Shown here piece by piece: positions 19,358 through 28,773 of a stretch of 64,000 bases of DNA. This DNA is from Flavobacterium sp. HBTb2-11-1 (GTDB lineage Bacteria; Bacteroidota; Bacteroidia; Flavobacteriales; Flavobacteriaceae). The position numbers and the translations under genes are program-made. The stretch spans positions 372,001-436,000 of the forward strand of contig NZ_WUMO01000002.1 of assembly GCF_009826975.1 (NCBI RefSeq), read 5' to 3'. The first letter of the stretch is position 1, and every line of letters begins with the position of its first letter. A model generated the notes under the pieces. It had not been told where the DNA came from. It ran no database searches and was given only the letters and a program-made list of their open reading frames with translations.

Positions 19358-21802
19358 ATGAAATTAACTTTGACATTCCTACTGCTTGCCTTTCTACATA
19401 TTGGTTCGGCACAAAATGCAAAAATTACCGGAACAATTGTTTCCGAAAATAACCAAGCTGTTTCTTACGCTTCCATATCCTTAAAAAACAGCAAAAAAAA
19501 TACCGTTTCTGATGATAAAGGATATTTTGAAATTACTAACCTTGCTGCCGGAAACTATACGCTCTATTTCTCTGCCATGGGGTTTACTGCTCTAGAAAGA
19601 AATGTTGAATTGCATGAAAATGAAAGCATTGACATTTCTATTATTTTAAATGAAAATATCAATACCCTGCAAACGGTAGAAATTACTGGGCGCAAAGAAA
19701 AATCATATCGCAACACAAAATCTTTTATCGGAGCCAAAACAGAAATCGCTTTAAAAGATTTACCACAGGCGGTTTCGTATGCCACTAAAGAATTAATAGC
19801 AGATCAGGGATCAATTCGCGTGGGCGAAGTAGTAAAAAATTTCAGCGGTGTAAGCCAGTTTACTTTCTATGATGATATCTCGATTCGAGGTTTTAGAATA
19901 AACGGAGGAAGCAATACGCAATTGTTAAATGGCATGCGAACGTCTACTGGATTTTGGAAACAGCCTCTTGCCAATTACCTTGAGCGTGTTGAAGTTTTAA
20001 AAGGGCCATCATCGGCTTTGTTTGGAAATGCTTCTCCTGGAGGAGTTTTAAACAGAGTAACTAAAAAGCCTTTGGATCAGGCTGCAAACAGCGTAAGTTT
20101 TTCTACCGGAAGCTTTAATACTTTAAGGGCTTTAGCCGATTTTACAGGACCACTGACAGAAGATAAATCGCTCTTATACCGATTGAATTTGGGGTATGAA
20201 AATGCCAATTCTTTTAGAGATTTGCAGTTTGACAAAAACATTGTGCTTGCTCCTTCCCTATCATTTCTTCCAAATGACAAAACCAGCGTGAATTTTGATT
20301 TGATATATACCAGCTCAAAAAGCATATTGGACCGTGGACAGTCGACCTACGAAAATAACTTGTATTCCACTAAAATTTCAAATTCATTAAACTCAACAAA
20401 CGATTATTTAAATGAAGAGACCTACATTGTCACAACTTCCTTAAATCATCAATTCACAGACCGTCTATCCTTCTCAGGATCGTATATCCGAACTGGTTAT
20501 TCAGAAGATCTATTGGAACATCGCGGAGCTAATAAATATGCGTCTGCCGGAGACGGAACTACAATTCCGACTTCAATTGAAATGCAGGTTTTTATGCGTA
20601 AACGCAAACGTTACATCGATAATCTTTCAACCTTTTTAAAATATGAAGCTAAAACAGGAGCTTTAGACCATAACTTAATCTTGGGATATGATTATGCGCA
20701 AGAACAGGTTCCTGCCGGAGGTTCACAATTGCAGGCAACAGGATATAGAAATGCTGCAAACACAGGGTCAATCGCTACTTATAATCCGAATAACAAAAGC
20801 GCTTATTTATTAGATTCTAAAGGAAACCCTGTACCAAACGTGGCACACTTTGATTTGACAAATCCATCTGGTTCACAGCAGTTAAAGGATATGAGCAAAT
20901 ATTTTTATACTGCTCGCCCATTTGATCCCACTTTCTATTCATTGTATGGCGTATATCTTCAGGACCACATCAAGTTTGGCGCATTCCAGGCTTTAATTGG
21001 AGTTCGTTATGATGAATATACTGATAAAGAAAACTATAAAAAAGCAACTGAAAAAAAAGTAAAGCAACATTCATTTTTACCACGTTTCGGACTAACCTAT
21101 ACTGTCAATCCAAACATTAATTTGTATGGAACTTATGTAAAAGGATACAACCCGCAGACAGCTTCGTCTTTATCAAACCCAAATGCAGGTGGTCCGTTTG
21201 ATCCATTAGAAAGCAATATGATCGAGTTTGGAGGAAAATCATCTTGGTTTAAGGAAAAGCTGTTTGTAACTGTAGCACTTTTCAAAATTCAGCAGAAAAA
21301 TACTTTGTATCCGGCAAATGATCCAACAAATCCAGATTTGATGCGCGCCATAGGAAAAGAAGAATCCAAAGGAATTGAAATTGATGTAAACGGAAATATC
21401 ACAAGAAATTGGAGTATTTCTGCAGCTTACTCCTATAACGAAGCCGCAATCTCTGAAAGTCCAATTGCATCAGAGATTGGAAGACAAAAACCAAATACTC
21501 CTCGCCAGCAGGGGAACTTATGGACACGATATAATTTTACTGATGGAGCCTTAAAAGATTTTGGACTTGCACTTGGAAGCAATTTTGCTACGACACGTAC
21601 GCTAAGCCAAACTGACACTCAAACGCTTCCTGGCTATACTTTATTTAATGGAGCGCTGTATTACAGCATTAATAAATTTAAGATTCAAGTGAATGCCAAT
21701 AATATATTAAACAAAAGATACTGGGTTGGAGGCTATGACTTTATTCGTCTGTTCCCTGGCGCGCCCTCAAACTGGCTCTTAACCCTTGGGTATTCTTTTT
21801 AG
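19358..21802 (+). CDS. TonB-dependent siderophore-type receptor
   Basis: An 814-aa outer-membrane receptor. It has a signal peptide (FLHIGSAQ, cleavage about residue 19), a carboxypeptidase-regulatory-like domain (about 22-100), a plug (about 120-260, with SIRGFRINGGSNTQLLNGMR and ERVEVLKGPSSALFGNASPG) and a barrel ending in NWLLTLGYSF with terminal Phe. The plug wording is that of the siderophore-receptor subfamily (FhuA/FpvA type), so ferric siderophore import is likely; the actual ligand cannot be read. The next gene is a PepSY membrane protein, the usual partner thought to help reductive iron release. Control is probably by the operator at 19308. Confidence 0.93.
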   Translation: MKLTLTFLLLAFLHIGSAQNAKITGTIVSENNQAVSYASISLKNSKKNTVSDDKGYFEITNLAAGNYTLYFSAMGFTALERNVELHENESIDISIILNENINTLQTVEITGRKEKSYRNTKSFIGAKTEIALKDLPQAVSYATKELIADQGSIRVGEVVKNFSGVSQFTFYDDISIRGFRINGGSNTQLLNGMRTSTGFWKQPLANYLERVEVLKGPSSALFGNASPGGVLNRVTKKPLDQAANSVSFSTGSFNTLRALADFTGPLTEDKSLLYRLNLGYENANSFRDLQFDKNIVLAPSLSFLPNDKTSVNFDLIYTSSKSILDRGQSTYENNLYSTKISNSLNSTNDYLNEETYIVTTSLNHQFTDRLSFSGSYIRTGYSEDLLEHRGANKYASAGDGTTIPTSIEMQVFMRKRKRYIDNLSTFLKYEAKTGALDHNLILGYDYAQEQVPAGGSQLQATGYRNAANTGSIATYNPNNKSAYLLDSKGNPVPNVAHFDLTNPSGSQQLKDMSKYFYTARPFDPTFYSLYGVYLQDHIKFGAFQALIGVRYDEYTDKENYKKATEKKVKQHSFLPRFGLTYTVNPNINLYGTYVKGYNPQTASSLSNPNAGGPFDPLESNMIEFGGKSSWFKEKLFVTVALFKIQQKNTLYPANDPTNPDLMRAIGKEESKGIEIDVNGNITRNWSISAAYSYNEAAISESPIASEIGRQKPNTPRQQGNLWTRYNFTDGALKDFGLALGSNFATTRTLSQTDTQTLPGYTLFNGALYYSINKFKIQVNANNILNKRYWVGGYDFIRLFPGAPSNWLLTLGYSF

Positions 21803-21844
21803 AATCTTAGTAACCTTTGAATATATTTTTTGCCATTTCTTTAT

Positions 21845-22938
21845 ATGAATAAAACGTTTAAAAAAAATATTGGCTTTTTACATTTATGGCTCGGACTTAC
21901 GTCCGGGCTCATTGTATTTATTATAGCGCTTACTGGAAGCATTCTGGTTTTTGAAGAAGAAATCGATGCTTTTATCAATCCTGAGTTTTATAAAGTTTCA
22001 GCCATCGGAACAAAAAAACTGCCTGTTGATCTTTATGTTACTTCTATAACGAAAAAATATGCGCTAAGATTAAACCGAATTCAAACGTATGAAGATCCTG
22101 CAAGAACGGTCATTGTAACAGGAACAGATGCCACTAAAAACGATCAGATTTTTTCAGTAGATCCATACACAGGAAAAATACTGGCTGCCATTCCTGAAAA
22201 AAACAGATTTTTTTCTGTCATCTTAGATCTGCATCGTCATTTAATTCTGGGAGAAGCTGGAAAATTTATTACTGGAATCAGCTGTATTATTTTCGTTTTT
22301 ATGCTGCTTTCGGGACTAATTTTATGGTGGCCGAAAAAAATAAAAAATCTAAAGCAGCGATTGACCGTCAAATGGAAGGCCTCTTTTGGGATTTTCATTC
22401 AAATTTTGGGTTCTACAGTTTCCTGCTTCTTCTGATAATATCTCTAACTGGACTAACATGGTCTTTTAAATGGTTTGAAAGCACCATCTACCTACTGGCA
22501 GACGGAACAGCAGAGAAACCTTCGGTTAAAGTAGAAAATCCGACGAAAATAGATCCTAAACTCGATAAAACTTTTTTTTATCAAAACATGCTTTCAAAAA
22601 CAGAAAACATCTATAAATACAAAGGAGATACACAGATTAGGATTCCATCTGATACCATAAACAGTATCATGGTCATTAAATTGAATCTTGAAAAATCTAT
22701 TCCAAATATTTCAAGTTTGGCTTATTTTGACAAATACACAGGTAAGCTTTTAAAAATACGTCCTTATGAATCCTTCAGCGATGGCGATAAAGTACGACGC
22801 CTTATTTATCCCATCCATACGGGAAGCATCTATGGTCATCCAACAAAAATCTTAGCTTTTTTAGTTTGTTTATTTGCGGCAACATTACCCATTACGGGTT
22901 TTCTTATTTGGTTGGGAAGAAAGAAAAAAAAGCACTAA
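21845..22938 (+). pseudogene. PepSY-associated TM protein, interrupted by a one-base frameshift
   Basis: The N-terminal half (from ATG 21845; NIGFLHLWLGLTSGLIVFII, RHLILGEAGKFI, SGLILWWPKK) stops at 22435. The C-terminal half continues in the adjacent frame from about 22384 to 22938 (WDFHSNFGFYSFLLLLIIS, PIHTGSIYGHPTKIL, SGxx-type last helix). Adding one T to the TTTT run at 22384-22387 joins them as KASFWDFHSNFGFY, which fits the family's conserved W-D-x-H. The whole would be about 364 aa with four membrane helices. Such proteins sit beside siderophore receptors and are linked to iron reduction. It is either a real loss or an assembly indel. Its end overlaps the convergent lipoprotein gene by 4 bases. 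Confidence 0.88.
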
Positions 22939-23960
22939 TATTTTTTCTGAAAGTACAGATAATTGGTGGTTACGCCTACATCTCGCAATCGTATCTGCGA
23001 ATTGTTAAACTCAAACAGCTTCCAATTTAAATTTAATTTGGAAAGCGCTCCAGAACTAAAATTTATTTTTACTTCTCTCACACCGTTTTGAATTGTACTT
23101 TCCCACTGTCCAGTTTCTGAAACTCCTGCTTTGGTGGCAATTACAGATTTATCGGTTTGAAATATAAAGGTATAGCCACTGTAATTTGAAGTATTGACAG
23201 CGCCATCATAAAAATAAGGTATTTCCCAAGAACCTTTTGTAATGGCCGCAACAAAATCTAATGTCACAAGATTATTTTCTGGACAGTAATCTATGGCATA
23301 TTTAATGGCATTTTCGAACTCAGTATTGTTTGAGATCGATTTTATCTGATTATTGTAATCTACAAATGTAATAGGATATTTTAAAGAAATGTACTGGCTT
23401 TCATTTAAATTTTTAATGAAATTAAAAAAAGCCTGATCACTTACTATAGATTGAGAACTCGCTGTCTGGTTAGCGCTATTATAGCTATTAATTGTTATTG
23501 GATAATTAATGTTTAGTCCGTTAATTTTGGAGAGAAGATCTGGATAAAGATTCCAGTAATCAATTAAAGTATCAAAATCTGCTTGATTTGGAATTAATTT
23601 TTCGATGTAATTATAATACACCATCGTAACAGGAAAATCTATTTTCACAATATCATCATCATAATTGCTGGCGTTGATATTATCCAAAACTTTTTGATAA
23701 TCGGCTGTGGTATTAACCGCAATCTGCTCATTGTTTACCGTAATGGTATACGGGAGTTTTATGGTGCAATAACTCGATCCGTCAATCATATTATCCTGTA
23801 CGGTTTTCACCATGGCAACTCTTTGCAGATAAGTAGTAAGAGGAGAAACAGTACTAATTGTTCCCTGCGAATTATTGTTTTCTTCCTCCATTTCACTTTG
23901 ACAGGAAAACAGTAGGAAGAAAAAAACTGCAATTGATAAATATTTTTTCAAAAGGAACAT
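22935..23960 (-). CDS. Repeat-containing lipoprotein, function unknown
   Basis: A 341-aa protein with a lipoprotein signal (FFLLFSC, Cys about residue 20) followed by QSEMEEE; the acidic residues just after Cys resemble the flavobacterial surface-export signal. Four similar segments of about 50-60 aa follow, each opening with a [YF]P[IVY]T motif (LPYTITVNN, DFPVTMVYY, NYPITINSY, KYPITFVDY) and continuing with a helix-like stretch rich in Asn/Asp/Phe. The C-terminal about 100 residues form a separate beta-rich domain (GSWEIPYFYDG, GYTFIFQTDKS). I do not recognise a family for certain. It is convergent with the PepSY gene. Confidence 0.75.
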   Translation of the reverse strand: MFLLKKYLSIAVFFFLLFSCQSEMEEENNNSQGTISTVSPLTTYLQRVAMVKTVQDNMIDGSSYCTIKLPYTITVNNEQIAVNTTADYQKVLDNINASNYDDDIVKIDFPVTMVYYNYIEKLIPNQADFDTLIDYWNLYPDLLSKINGLNINYPITINSYNSANQTASSQSIVSDQAFFNFIKNLNESQYISLKYPITFVDYNNQIKSISNNTEFENAIKYAIDYCPENNLVTLDFVAAITKGSWEIPYFYDGAVNTSNYSGYTFIFQTDKSVIATKAGVSETGQWESTIQNGVREVKINFSSGALSKLNLNWKLFEFNNSQIRLRDVGVTTNYLYFQKKY

Positions 23961-24103
23961 ATTTATGTTTTTACAAAGGTAAATAAATTTTAAAAGAAAC
24001 TATTTTAAATAACCTAACATCAAGCATTTCATAATTTTCTTCTATAATAAATTATCAAAAACCAATGATATTTTATTCTTCTATAGAACAATCCTCTTTA
24101 CTT

Positions 24104-24112
24104 TTACCCTAC
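24104..24112 (-). promoter_or_regulatory. GTAGGGTAA element, copy 1 (reverse orientation)
   Basis: TTACCCTAC on the plus strand is the reverse complement of GTAGGGTAA. It lies 46 bases before the sigma-factor start. The same 9-mer occurs at 24678 and 28235. Confidence 0.4.
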
Positions 24113-24158
24113 TTAAATTAAAAACAAATACATTTACGCTGAAAAATTGAAACTCTAA

Positions 24159-24674
24159 ATGCCAGATCAAAACCAATCCAATACATGTGATGAAATCATT
24201 TTTTCGTCTTTCTTCAAAAGTCATGCAAAAGCACTTCGAAATTTTCTTTTCTACAAATTCGGAAACGCAGAACAAGCAGAAGATATAACTCAGGAAGCAT
24301 TTGTTAAGCTTTGGCAACACTGTGCATCTGTCCCTCTAGAAAAAGCCAAATCATATATTTACACCATTGCGAATAACAGCAGTTTAAACCAAATTGCGCA
24401 CCAAAAAGTGGTTTTAAAATTTGAAAAAAACTTTACGGGTTTGGACAAGACAAATGAAAGCCCGGAATATCTTCTGGAAGAAAAACAATTTCAGGCAAAA
24501 CTTTTAAAAGCAATCGCAAACTTAAACGAAAAACAGCGCATTGCTTTTTTGATGCACAGAATTGACGGAAAAAAATACAGCGAAATTGCCGAGGAGCTAA
24601 ACATTAGCGTAAAGGCTGTTGAAAAACGCATTCATGTGGCTTTGTTAAGCTTGCGTAAAGAAATTGATTTGTAA
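24159..24674 (+). CDS. ECF RNA polymerase sigma factor, FecI-like
   Basis: A 171-aa sigma-70 family protein. Region 2 is about 12-80 (LRNFLFYKFGNAEQAEDITQ, AFVKLWQH), region 4 about 110-168 (LNEKQRIAFLMHRIDGKKYS, EIAEELNISVKAVEKRIHVA). It precedes a FecR anti-sigma gene (50 bases) and a TonB receptor with an N-terminal signalling domain. This is the standard surface-signalling trio, in which substrate binding at the receptor frees the sigma factor to transcribe the transport genes. Confidence 0.95.
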   Translation: MPDQNQSNTCDEIIFSSFFKSHAKALRNFLFYKFGNAEQAEDITQEAFVKLWQHCASVPLEKAKSYIYTIANNSSLNQIAHQKVVLKFEKNFTGLDKTNESPEYLLEEKQFQAKLLKAIANLNEKQRIAFLMHRIDGKKYSEIAEELNISVKAVEKRIHVALLSLRKEIDL

Positions 24675-24677
24675 AAG

Positions 24678-24686
24678 GTAGGGTAA
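24678..24686 (+). promoter_or_regulatory. GTAGGGTAA element, copy 2, before fecR
   Basis: It stands in the 50-base gap between sigma factor and FecR genes. With the copies at 24104 (reverse) and 28235 it may mark promoters read by this sigma factor. Inference from repetition only. Confidence 0.45.
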
Positions 24687-24724
24687 ATTTAGTTCCAATT
24701 GTTTTAATTAAATAATACGATAAA

Positions 24725-25624
24725 ATGAAAAAAAATCGCTTATTAGCAAAATGGCTCAACGACGATTTGTCTCCGGATGAATTAGCAGCATTTGAGGCAA
24801 GTCCCGATTTTGAAAAATATCAAAAGATAAAAAAATATACCGCTCACCTCGAAGCGGGCGATTTGGATGAAAATGCTATGCTGTCTAACATTTTAAGCCA
24901 GAAAAAAGCAACGCCAAAAGTAGTGCCTTTATATAAAAAATGGATCTTTAAGGCAGCCGCCATACTTGTTCTTGCTCTCGGAATCACGTTTGCGATGAAA
25001 GTTTTTATGCCTCAAACGGAAACTGCCGATTTTGGAAAAAAGACTGCTTTTTCATTACCCGACAATTCTGAAGTGGTTTTAAATTCAGGTTCCGAAATAC
25101 ACTATAAAAAATGGAATTGGGACAACAACAGGCATTTGGAACTAAAAGGAGAAGCCTATTTTAAAGTTGCAAAAGGCAGAAAATTTGAAGTGCAGACCAA
25201 TCTAGGAAAAGTAACCGTTCTGGGAACCCAATTTAACGTTAAAGCCAGAAAAAACAAGTTTGATGTTGTGTGCTACGAAGGCCGTGTAAAAGTAACTTAT
25301 TCCAATGCTGAAATTTTATTGACTCACGGACAAAGTGTTCGTTTTGAAAATGGAAAAGAGATTAAAATGACAGTAAGTGCATTAAAGCCAGAGTGGATCG
25401 ATAACCAGATATGTTTTTATAAAGAAAACATAAGAGCACTTTTAGATGAAGTTGAGAGACAATATAATATTAAAATTGACTTAAACGCCAAAGACACTGT
25501 TTCACTCTTTACAGGAAAATTACCAGCTAAAGATCTAAATACAGCTTTACAGATTATCAGTACAACGTATCATTTGGAAGCAAAAAAAGTTTCGCACAAC
25601 AAAGTAATTTTTGACGAAAAATAA
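24725..25624 (+). CDS. FecR-family anti-sigma factor
   Basis: A 299-aa protein. It has a short cytoplasmic anti-sigma region (1-70), one membrane segment (about 74-92, IFKAAAILVLALGITFAMKV), the periplasmic FecR domain (about 100-215; LELKGEAYFKVAKGRKFEVQ, VLGTQFNVKA, CYEGRVKV) and a C-terminal DUF4974/STN-like region (about 228-296). It holds the ECF sigma factor inactive and passes the receptor's signal across the inner membrane. The receptor gene starts immediately after its stop codon. Confidence 0.95.
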   Translation: MKKNRLLAKWLNDDLSPDELAAFEASPDFEKYQKIKKYTAHLEAGDLDENAMLSNILSQKKATPKVVPLYKKWIFKAAAILVLALGITFAMKVFMPQTETADFGKKTAFSLPDNSEVVLNSGSEIHYKKWNWDNNRHLELKGEAYFKVAKGRKFEVQTNLGKVTVLGTQFNVKARKNKFDVVCYEGRVKVTYSNAEILLTHGQSVRFENGKEIKMTVSALKPEWIDNQICFYKENIRALLDEVERQYNIKIDLNAKDTVSLFTGKLPAKDLNTALQIISTTYHLEAKKVSHNKVIFDEK

Positions 25625-28159
25625 ATGTTCCGCCCCAAGCAATTTCATTTTTTGTTTTTTCTCTTCTTTCATATCCTGAATCTTTCTGCTCAGGATAAAG
25701 GAAAAGATATGCCTTTCAAAAAAATAATAATTGCTATTGAAGAACAGCATGCTGTAAGTTTTAACTATACTGAAGATAATATTGAAGGTCTTGAATTCAA
25801 TCCTCCCAAGAAATCACTTTCGTTAGAACAAAAACTAGAATATCTGAGAAAAAAAACCGATTTATCTTTTGAAAATATTGGCAACAAATTTATCAATATC
25901 TATAAAAAAGATACAGTTTCAAAAATGATTTGTGGTTATGTTTTATCTGCAACTGATAAAAAACCTATTGAGAATGCTAACATCATTTTAAATAACAAAA
26001 ATCACTTTACAACCGATTCAGAAGGATATTTTGAGTGCCATAACGAAAGTAAAAATACTTTTGTAATTAGCCACATCGGTTTTGCATCAAAGAGAATTAC
26101 GGCAGGAAATACAGATGCTAAAGATTGCGTTAAAATTCTATTAGAGCCTGAAATTACAGAATTGCATGAAATAAAAACTAATGCCATTCTGGCTTCGGGC
26201 ATTTCAAAAAATACTGATGGATCTTTTGAAATTAAACCTAAAAAATTCGGTATTCTTCCTGGCCTTATTGAACCAGATGCGCTACAGACCATGCAACAGA
26301 TTCCGGGAGTGAACAGCCTTGATGAGAGCGTATCCAGTATCAATGTTAGAGGCGGTACACACGATCAGAATTTATTTCTGTGGAATGGAATACGAATGTT
26401 TCAAACGGGACATTTTTTTGGTTTAATATCCGTTTTCAATCCAAATCTTGCTCATACAATTTCGATCTACAAAAACGGAAGTTCTGCCTTTTATGGGGAA
26501 AGCGTTTCAAGTGTAGTCGCGATTTCTTCTACTCCAGAAAAAGCAGAAAAAAATTCATTCAGTGCCGGAATCAATATGATTAATGCTGATGTTTACGCCA
26601 AGTATAATCTTTCTAAAAAAAGTTATATCGAGATTTCGGCGCGTAAATCGATTACCGATTTTGTGGAAACGCCTACCTATAAAGAATATTTCAACAAAGT
26701 ATTTCAGAATACTACCATAACTGATTTTTCGCAAAGCCAAAATCTTAATTATAAAAGCGATAAAAAATTTGGTTTTTATGATGCTACGATAAAATATGCG
26801 CAAAAAATAGGAATTAAAGATCAAATAATACTTGATTTGATAACCATAAAAGATAATCTGGAAGTCACTAAAAGCGCCGCTTCATACACTATAAATAAAT
26901 CACAAAACAATACTTTACGTCAGCAGAATTATGGCGCAAACTTGTCATGGAAAAGAAACTGGAATAACTTCAACACTAGCAAAATTAATGTTTACAATTC
27001 TTCGTATGAACTTTTAGCCAATCAAAAGACAACTTATGAAAACCAAAATGTAATTCAGGAAAATACGGTAAACAACAATGGAGTTAATGTAGAAAACAAT
27101 CATATTTTAAATTCTAAATTTACTTTCAGCGACGGTTATCAATTTAATGAAATTGGAGTAACCAATTTAGAACAGGTAACGAATCCTGATTTCTATCGTA
27201 AAGTAAAAGACGTTTTAAGGACTCATGCATTAATTTTTGAAGGAAAATATAACGATACCATCACCCGTCTATATTTTAAAGGCGGAATGCGCCTTAATTA
27301 TATTGAAAAATTTAAGAAATATATTGCAGAACCCAGAATTCAATTGGGGTACGGAATTAACAAAAGTCTAACTTTAGAATTGCTTGGCGAACTAAAAAGC
27401 CAAAACTCCCAGCAGATTATTGATCTGCAGAAAGATTATTTTGGCATTGAAAAAAGGCGATGGATTATCTCTAATAACAGCACAATTCCTATCCAAAGAA
27501 GCAGACAGTTATCATTAAACTTGTTTTATCAAAAAAACAATTGGCTTCTGGACATCGAAAACTTTTATAAAAAAGTGACAGGAATAACAACCTCAAGTCA
27601 GGGGTTTCAGAATCAACTGGAATTTGTGAGAACTACCGGCGATTATGAAATCTGGGGAACAGAAATGCTAATTCAGAAAAAAATAAATCACTTTCTTACG
27701 TGGTTAAGCTACACCTACAATGAAAACAATTATGATTTTCGCAATTATGAGTATCCTCGTTTTCCAAACAACTTTGAGCTGACCCATACTTTATCTTGGG
27801 CGGGAATTTACGAGAAAAACAATTTCAAGATTGCTTTAGGAACAAAATGGTCTTCTGGAAGACCCAAAACATCTCCAGATTTATCCCGAATTGATCTTTC
27901 TAATCCAGAATTGGTCTATAACAAACCCAATAACAGTAATCTGCCCATGTTTTGGCAGGTTAATCTTTCCTCGACTTACAAATGGGAAACCGCAGACGGA
28001 ATTCAATACAAAATAGGAATTTCAATCTTAAATATTCTCAATAGAAAAAATGAAATCAACGAATATTATAGAATAAATTCTTTAACCAATTCTGTAGAAG
28101 AAATCAATACTTTTTCATTGCAAAGAACTCCAAATCTGAGCTTTAGAGTCTCATTTTAA
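25625..28159 (+). CDS. TonB-dependent receptor with STN signalling domain (FecA-type)
   Basis: An 844-aa outer-membrane protein. It has a signal peptide (FFHILNLSAQ), an STN-like secretin/TonB short domain (about 28-95, QHAVSFNYTEDN, EQKLEYLRKKTDLSFENIG), a carboxypeptidase-regulatory-like domain (about 100-180), a plug (about 205-310; QIPGVNSLDESVSSINVRGG) and a barrel ending LSFRVSF. The STN domain would touch the FecR C-terminus. Plug motifs differ from the siderophore receptor at 19358, and the barrel is rich in Asn. The substrate cannot be told from sequence; the neighbours (cytochrome c, YceI) do not decide it. Confidence 0.92.
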   Translation: MFRPKQFHFLFFLFFHILNLSAQDKGKDMPFKKIIIAIEEQHAVSFNYTEDNIEGLEFNPPKKSLSLEQKLEYLRKKTDLSFENIGNKFINIYKKDTVSKMICGYVLSATDKKPIENANIILNNKNHFTTDSEGYFECHNESKNTFVISHIGFASKRITAGNTDAKDCVKILLEPEITELHEIKTNAILASGISKNTDGSFEIKPKKFGILPGLIEPDALQTMQQIPGVNSLDESVSSINVRGGTHDQNLFLWNGIRMFQTGHFFGLISVFNPNLAHTISIYKNGSSAFYGESVSSVVAISSTPEKAEKNSFSAGINMINADVYAKYNLSKKSYIEISARKSITDFVETPTYKEYFNKVFQNTTITDFSQSQNLNYKSDKKFGFYDATIKYAQKIGIKDQIILDLITIKDNLEVTKSAASYTINKSQNNTLRQQNYGANLSWKRNWNNFNTSKINVYNSSYELLANQKTTYENQNVIQENTVNNNGVNVENNHILNSKFTFSDGYQFNEIGVTNLEQVTNPDFYRKVKDVLRTHALIFEGKYNDTITRLYFKGGMRLNYIEKFKKYIAEPRIQLGYGINKSLTLELLGELKSQNSQQIIDLQKDYFGIEKRRWIISNNSTIPIQRSRQLSLNLFYQKNNWLLDIENFYKKVTGITTSSQGFQNQLEFVRTTGDYEIWGTEMLIQKKINHFLTWLSYTYNENNYDFRNYEYPRFPNNFELTHTLSWAGIYEKNNFKIALGTKWSSGRPKTSPDLSRIDLSNPELVYNKPNNSNLPMFWQVNLSSTYKWETADGIQYKIGISILNILNRKNEINEYYRINSLTNSVEEINTFSLQRTPNLSFRVSF

Positions 28160-28171
28160 CATCACCTCCCT

Positions 28172-28225
28172 TAAGAGTTCTTAAACTCTTATTCCTTCTT
28201 TTTATTTTTTTTTTCAAAAAATCAC
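28172..28225 (+). terminator. Terminator after the FecI/FecR/receptor operon
   Basis: TAAGAGTT (28172-28179) pairs with AACTCTTA (28184-28191) over a CTTA loop, followed by a T-rich run of about 30 bases. Confidence 0.7.
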
Positions 28226-28234
28226 AATTCTTTG

Positions 28235-28243
28235 GTAGGGTAA
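28235..28243 (+). promoter_or_regulatory. GTAGGGTAA element, copy 3
   Basis: It lies 115 bases before the OB-fold gene, after the terminator at 28172. It may place the downstream OB-fold/DUF5777/cytochrome/YceI operon under the adjacent ECF sigma factor. Confidence 0.45.
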
Positions 28244-28357
28244 TCTGCACCAAGGCTGTTTCACTATAGAATCATCATTTGGTTTGAGACAGTTTTAAAA
28301 CATTCAAATAGAAAAAAAAGCGGACTGATTTTTTACGCATCAAAAACAAAACAAAAC

Positions 28358-28750
28358 ATGAAAAGAAAAAAAACAATAATTGTAACCGCCGTATTACTAG
28401 TAATGATTTCTGCCAGCATTTACTTTTATTATGGAGTCATCTTTAAAGAAGCCCGTAATATAGCATCAGAAGCTCCTGATTATAGTGTAACGGCCAAGAA
28501 ACTTATTGAAGACTATAATGCAGATCCTAAAAAAGCAGATGCATTGTATCTCAACAAAACTATAGAGATAACAGGCAAAGCAACCAAAGAAACCGATTCT
28601 GTAATTGTACTTGAAAACACTGTTTTCTGCCTTTTCAAAGAAAAATTGAAAGACAAGATTATCCGCAACAATATAACAATTAAGGGCAAATGCATTGGTT
28701 ATGACGAACTATTTATGGAAGTTAAAATAGACCAATGCAGTGTTAAATAA
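28358..28750 (+). CDS. Membrane-anchored OB-fold protein (tRNA_anti-like)
   Basis: A 130-aa protein. One N-terminal membrane segment (about 7-26) is followed by an OB-fold-like domain: SVTAKKLIEDYNADPKKADA, YLNKTIEITGKATK, ITIKGKCIGYDELFMEVKID, with two Cys near the end. The order (helix 'L...Y..D...A...Y.....I...G', then 'v...v.CxF', then 'I.IKG.C.G') fits the tRNA_anti-like family common in Bacteroidota. The role is unknown; these proteins usually sit with YceI and DUF5777 genes, as here. First gene of a four-gene operon. Confidence 0.8.
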   Translation: MKRKKTIIVTAVLLVMISASIYFYYGVIFKEARNIASEAPDYSVTAKKLIEDYNADPKKADALYLNKTIEITGKATKETDSVIVLENTVFCLFKEKLKDKIIRNNITIKGKCIGYDELFMEVKIDQCSVK

Positions 28751-28773
28751 ACCAACTCAATAATAATTAATTT

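Noticed and set aside
26002..26343. 113-codon minus-strand frame within the STN TonB receptor
   Set aside because: It opposes the plug domain of an intact receptor; no independent features.
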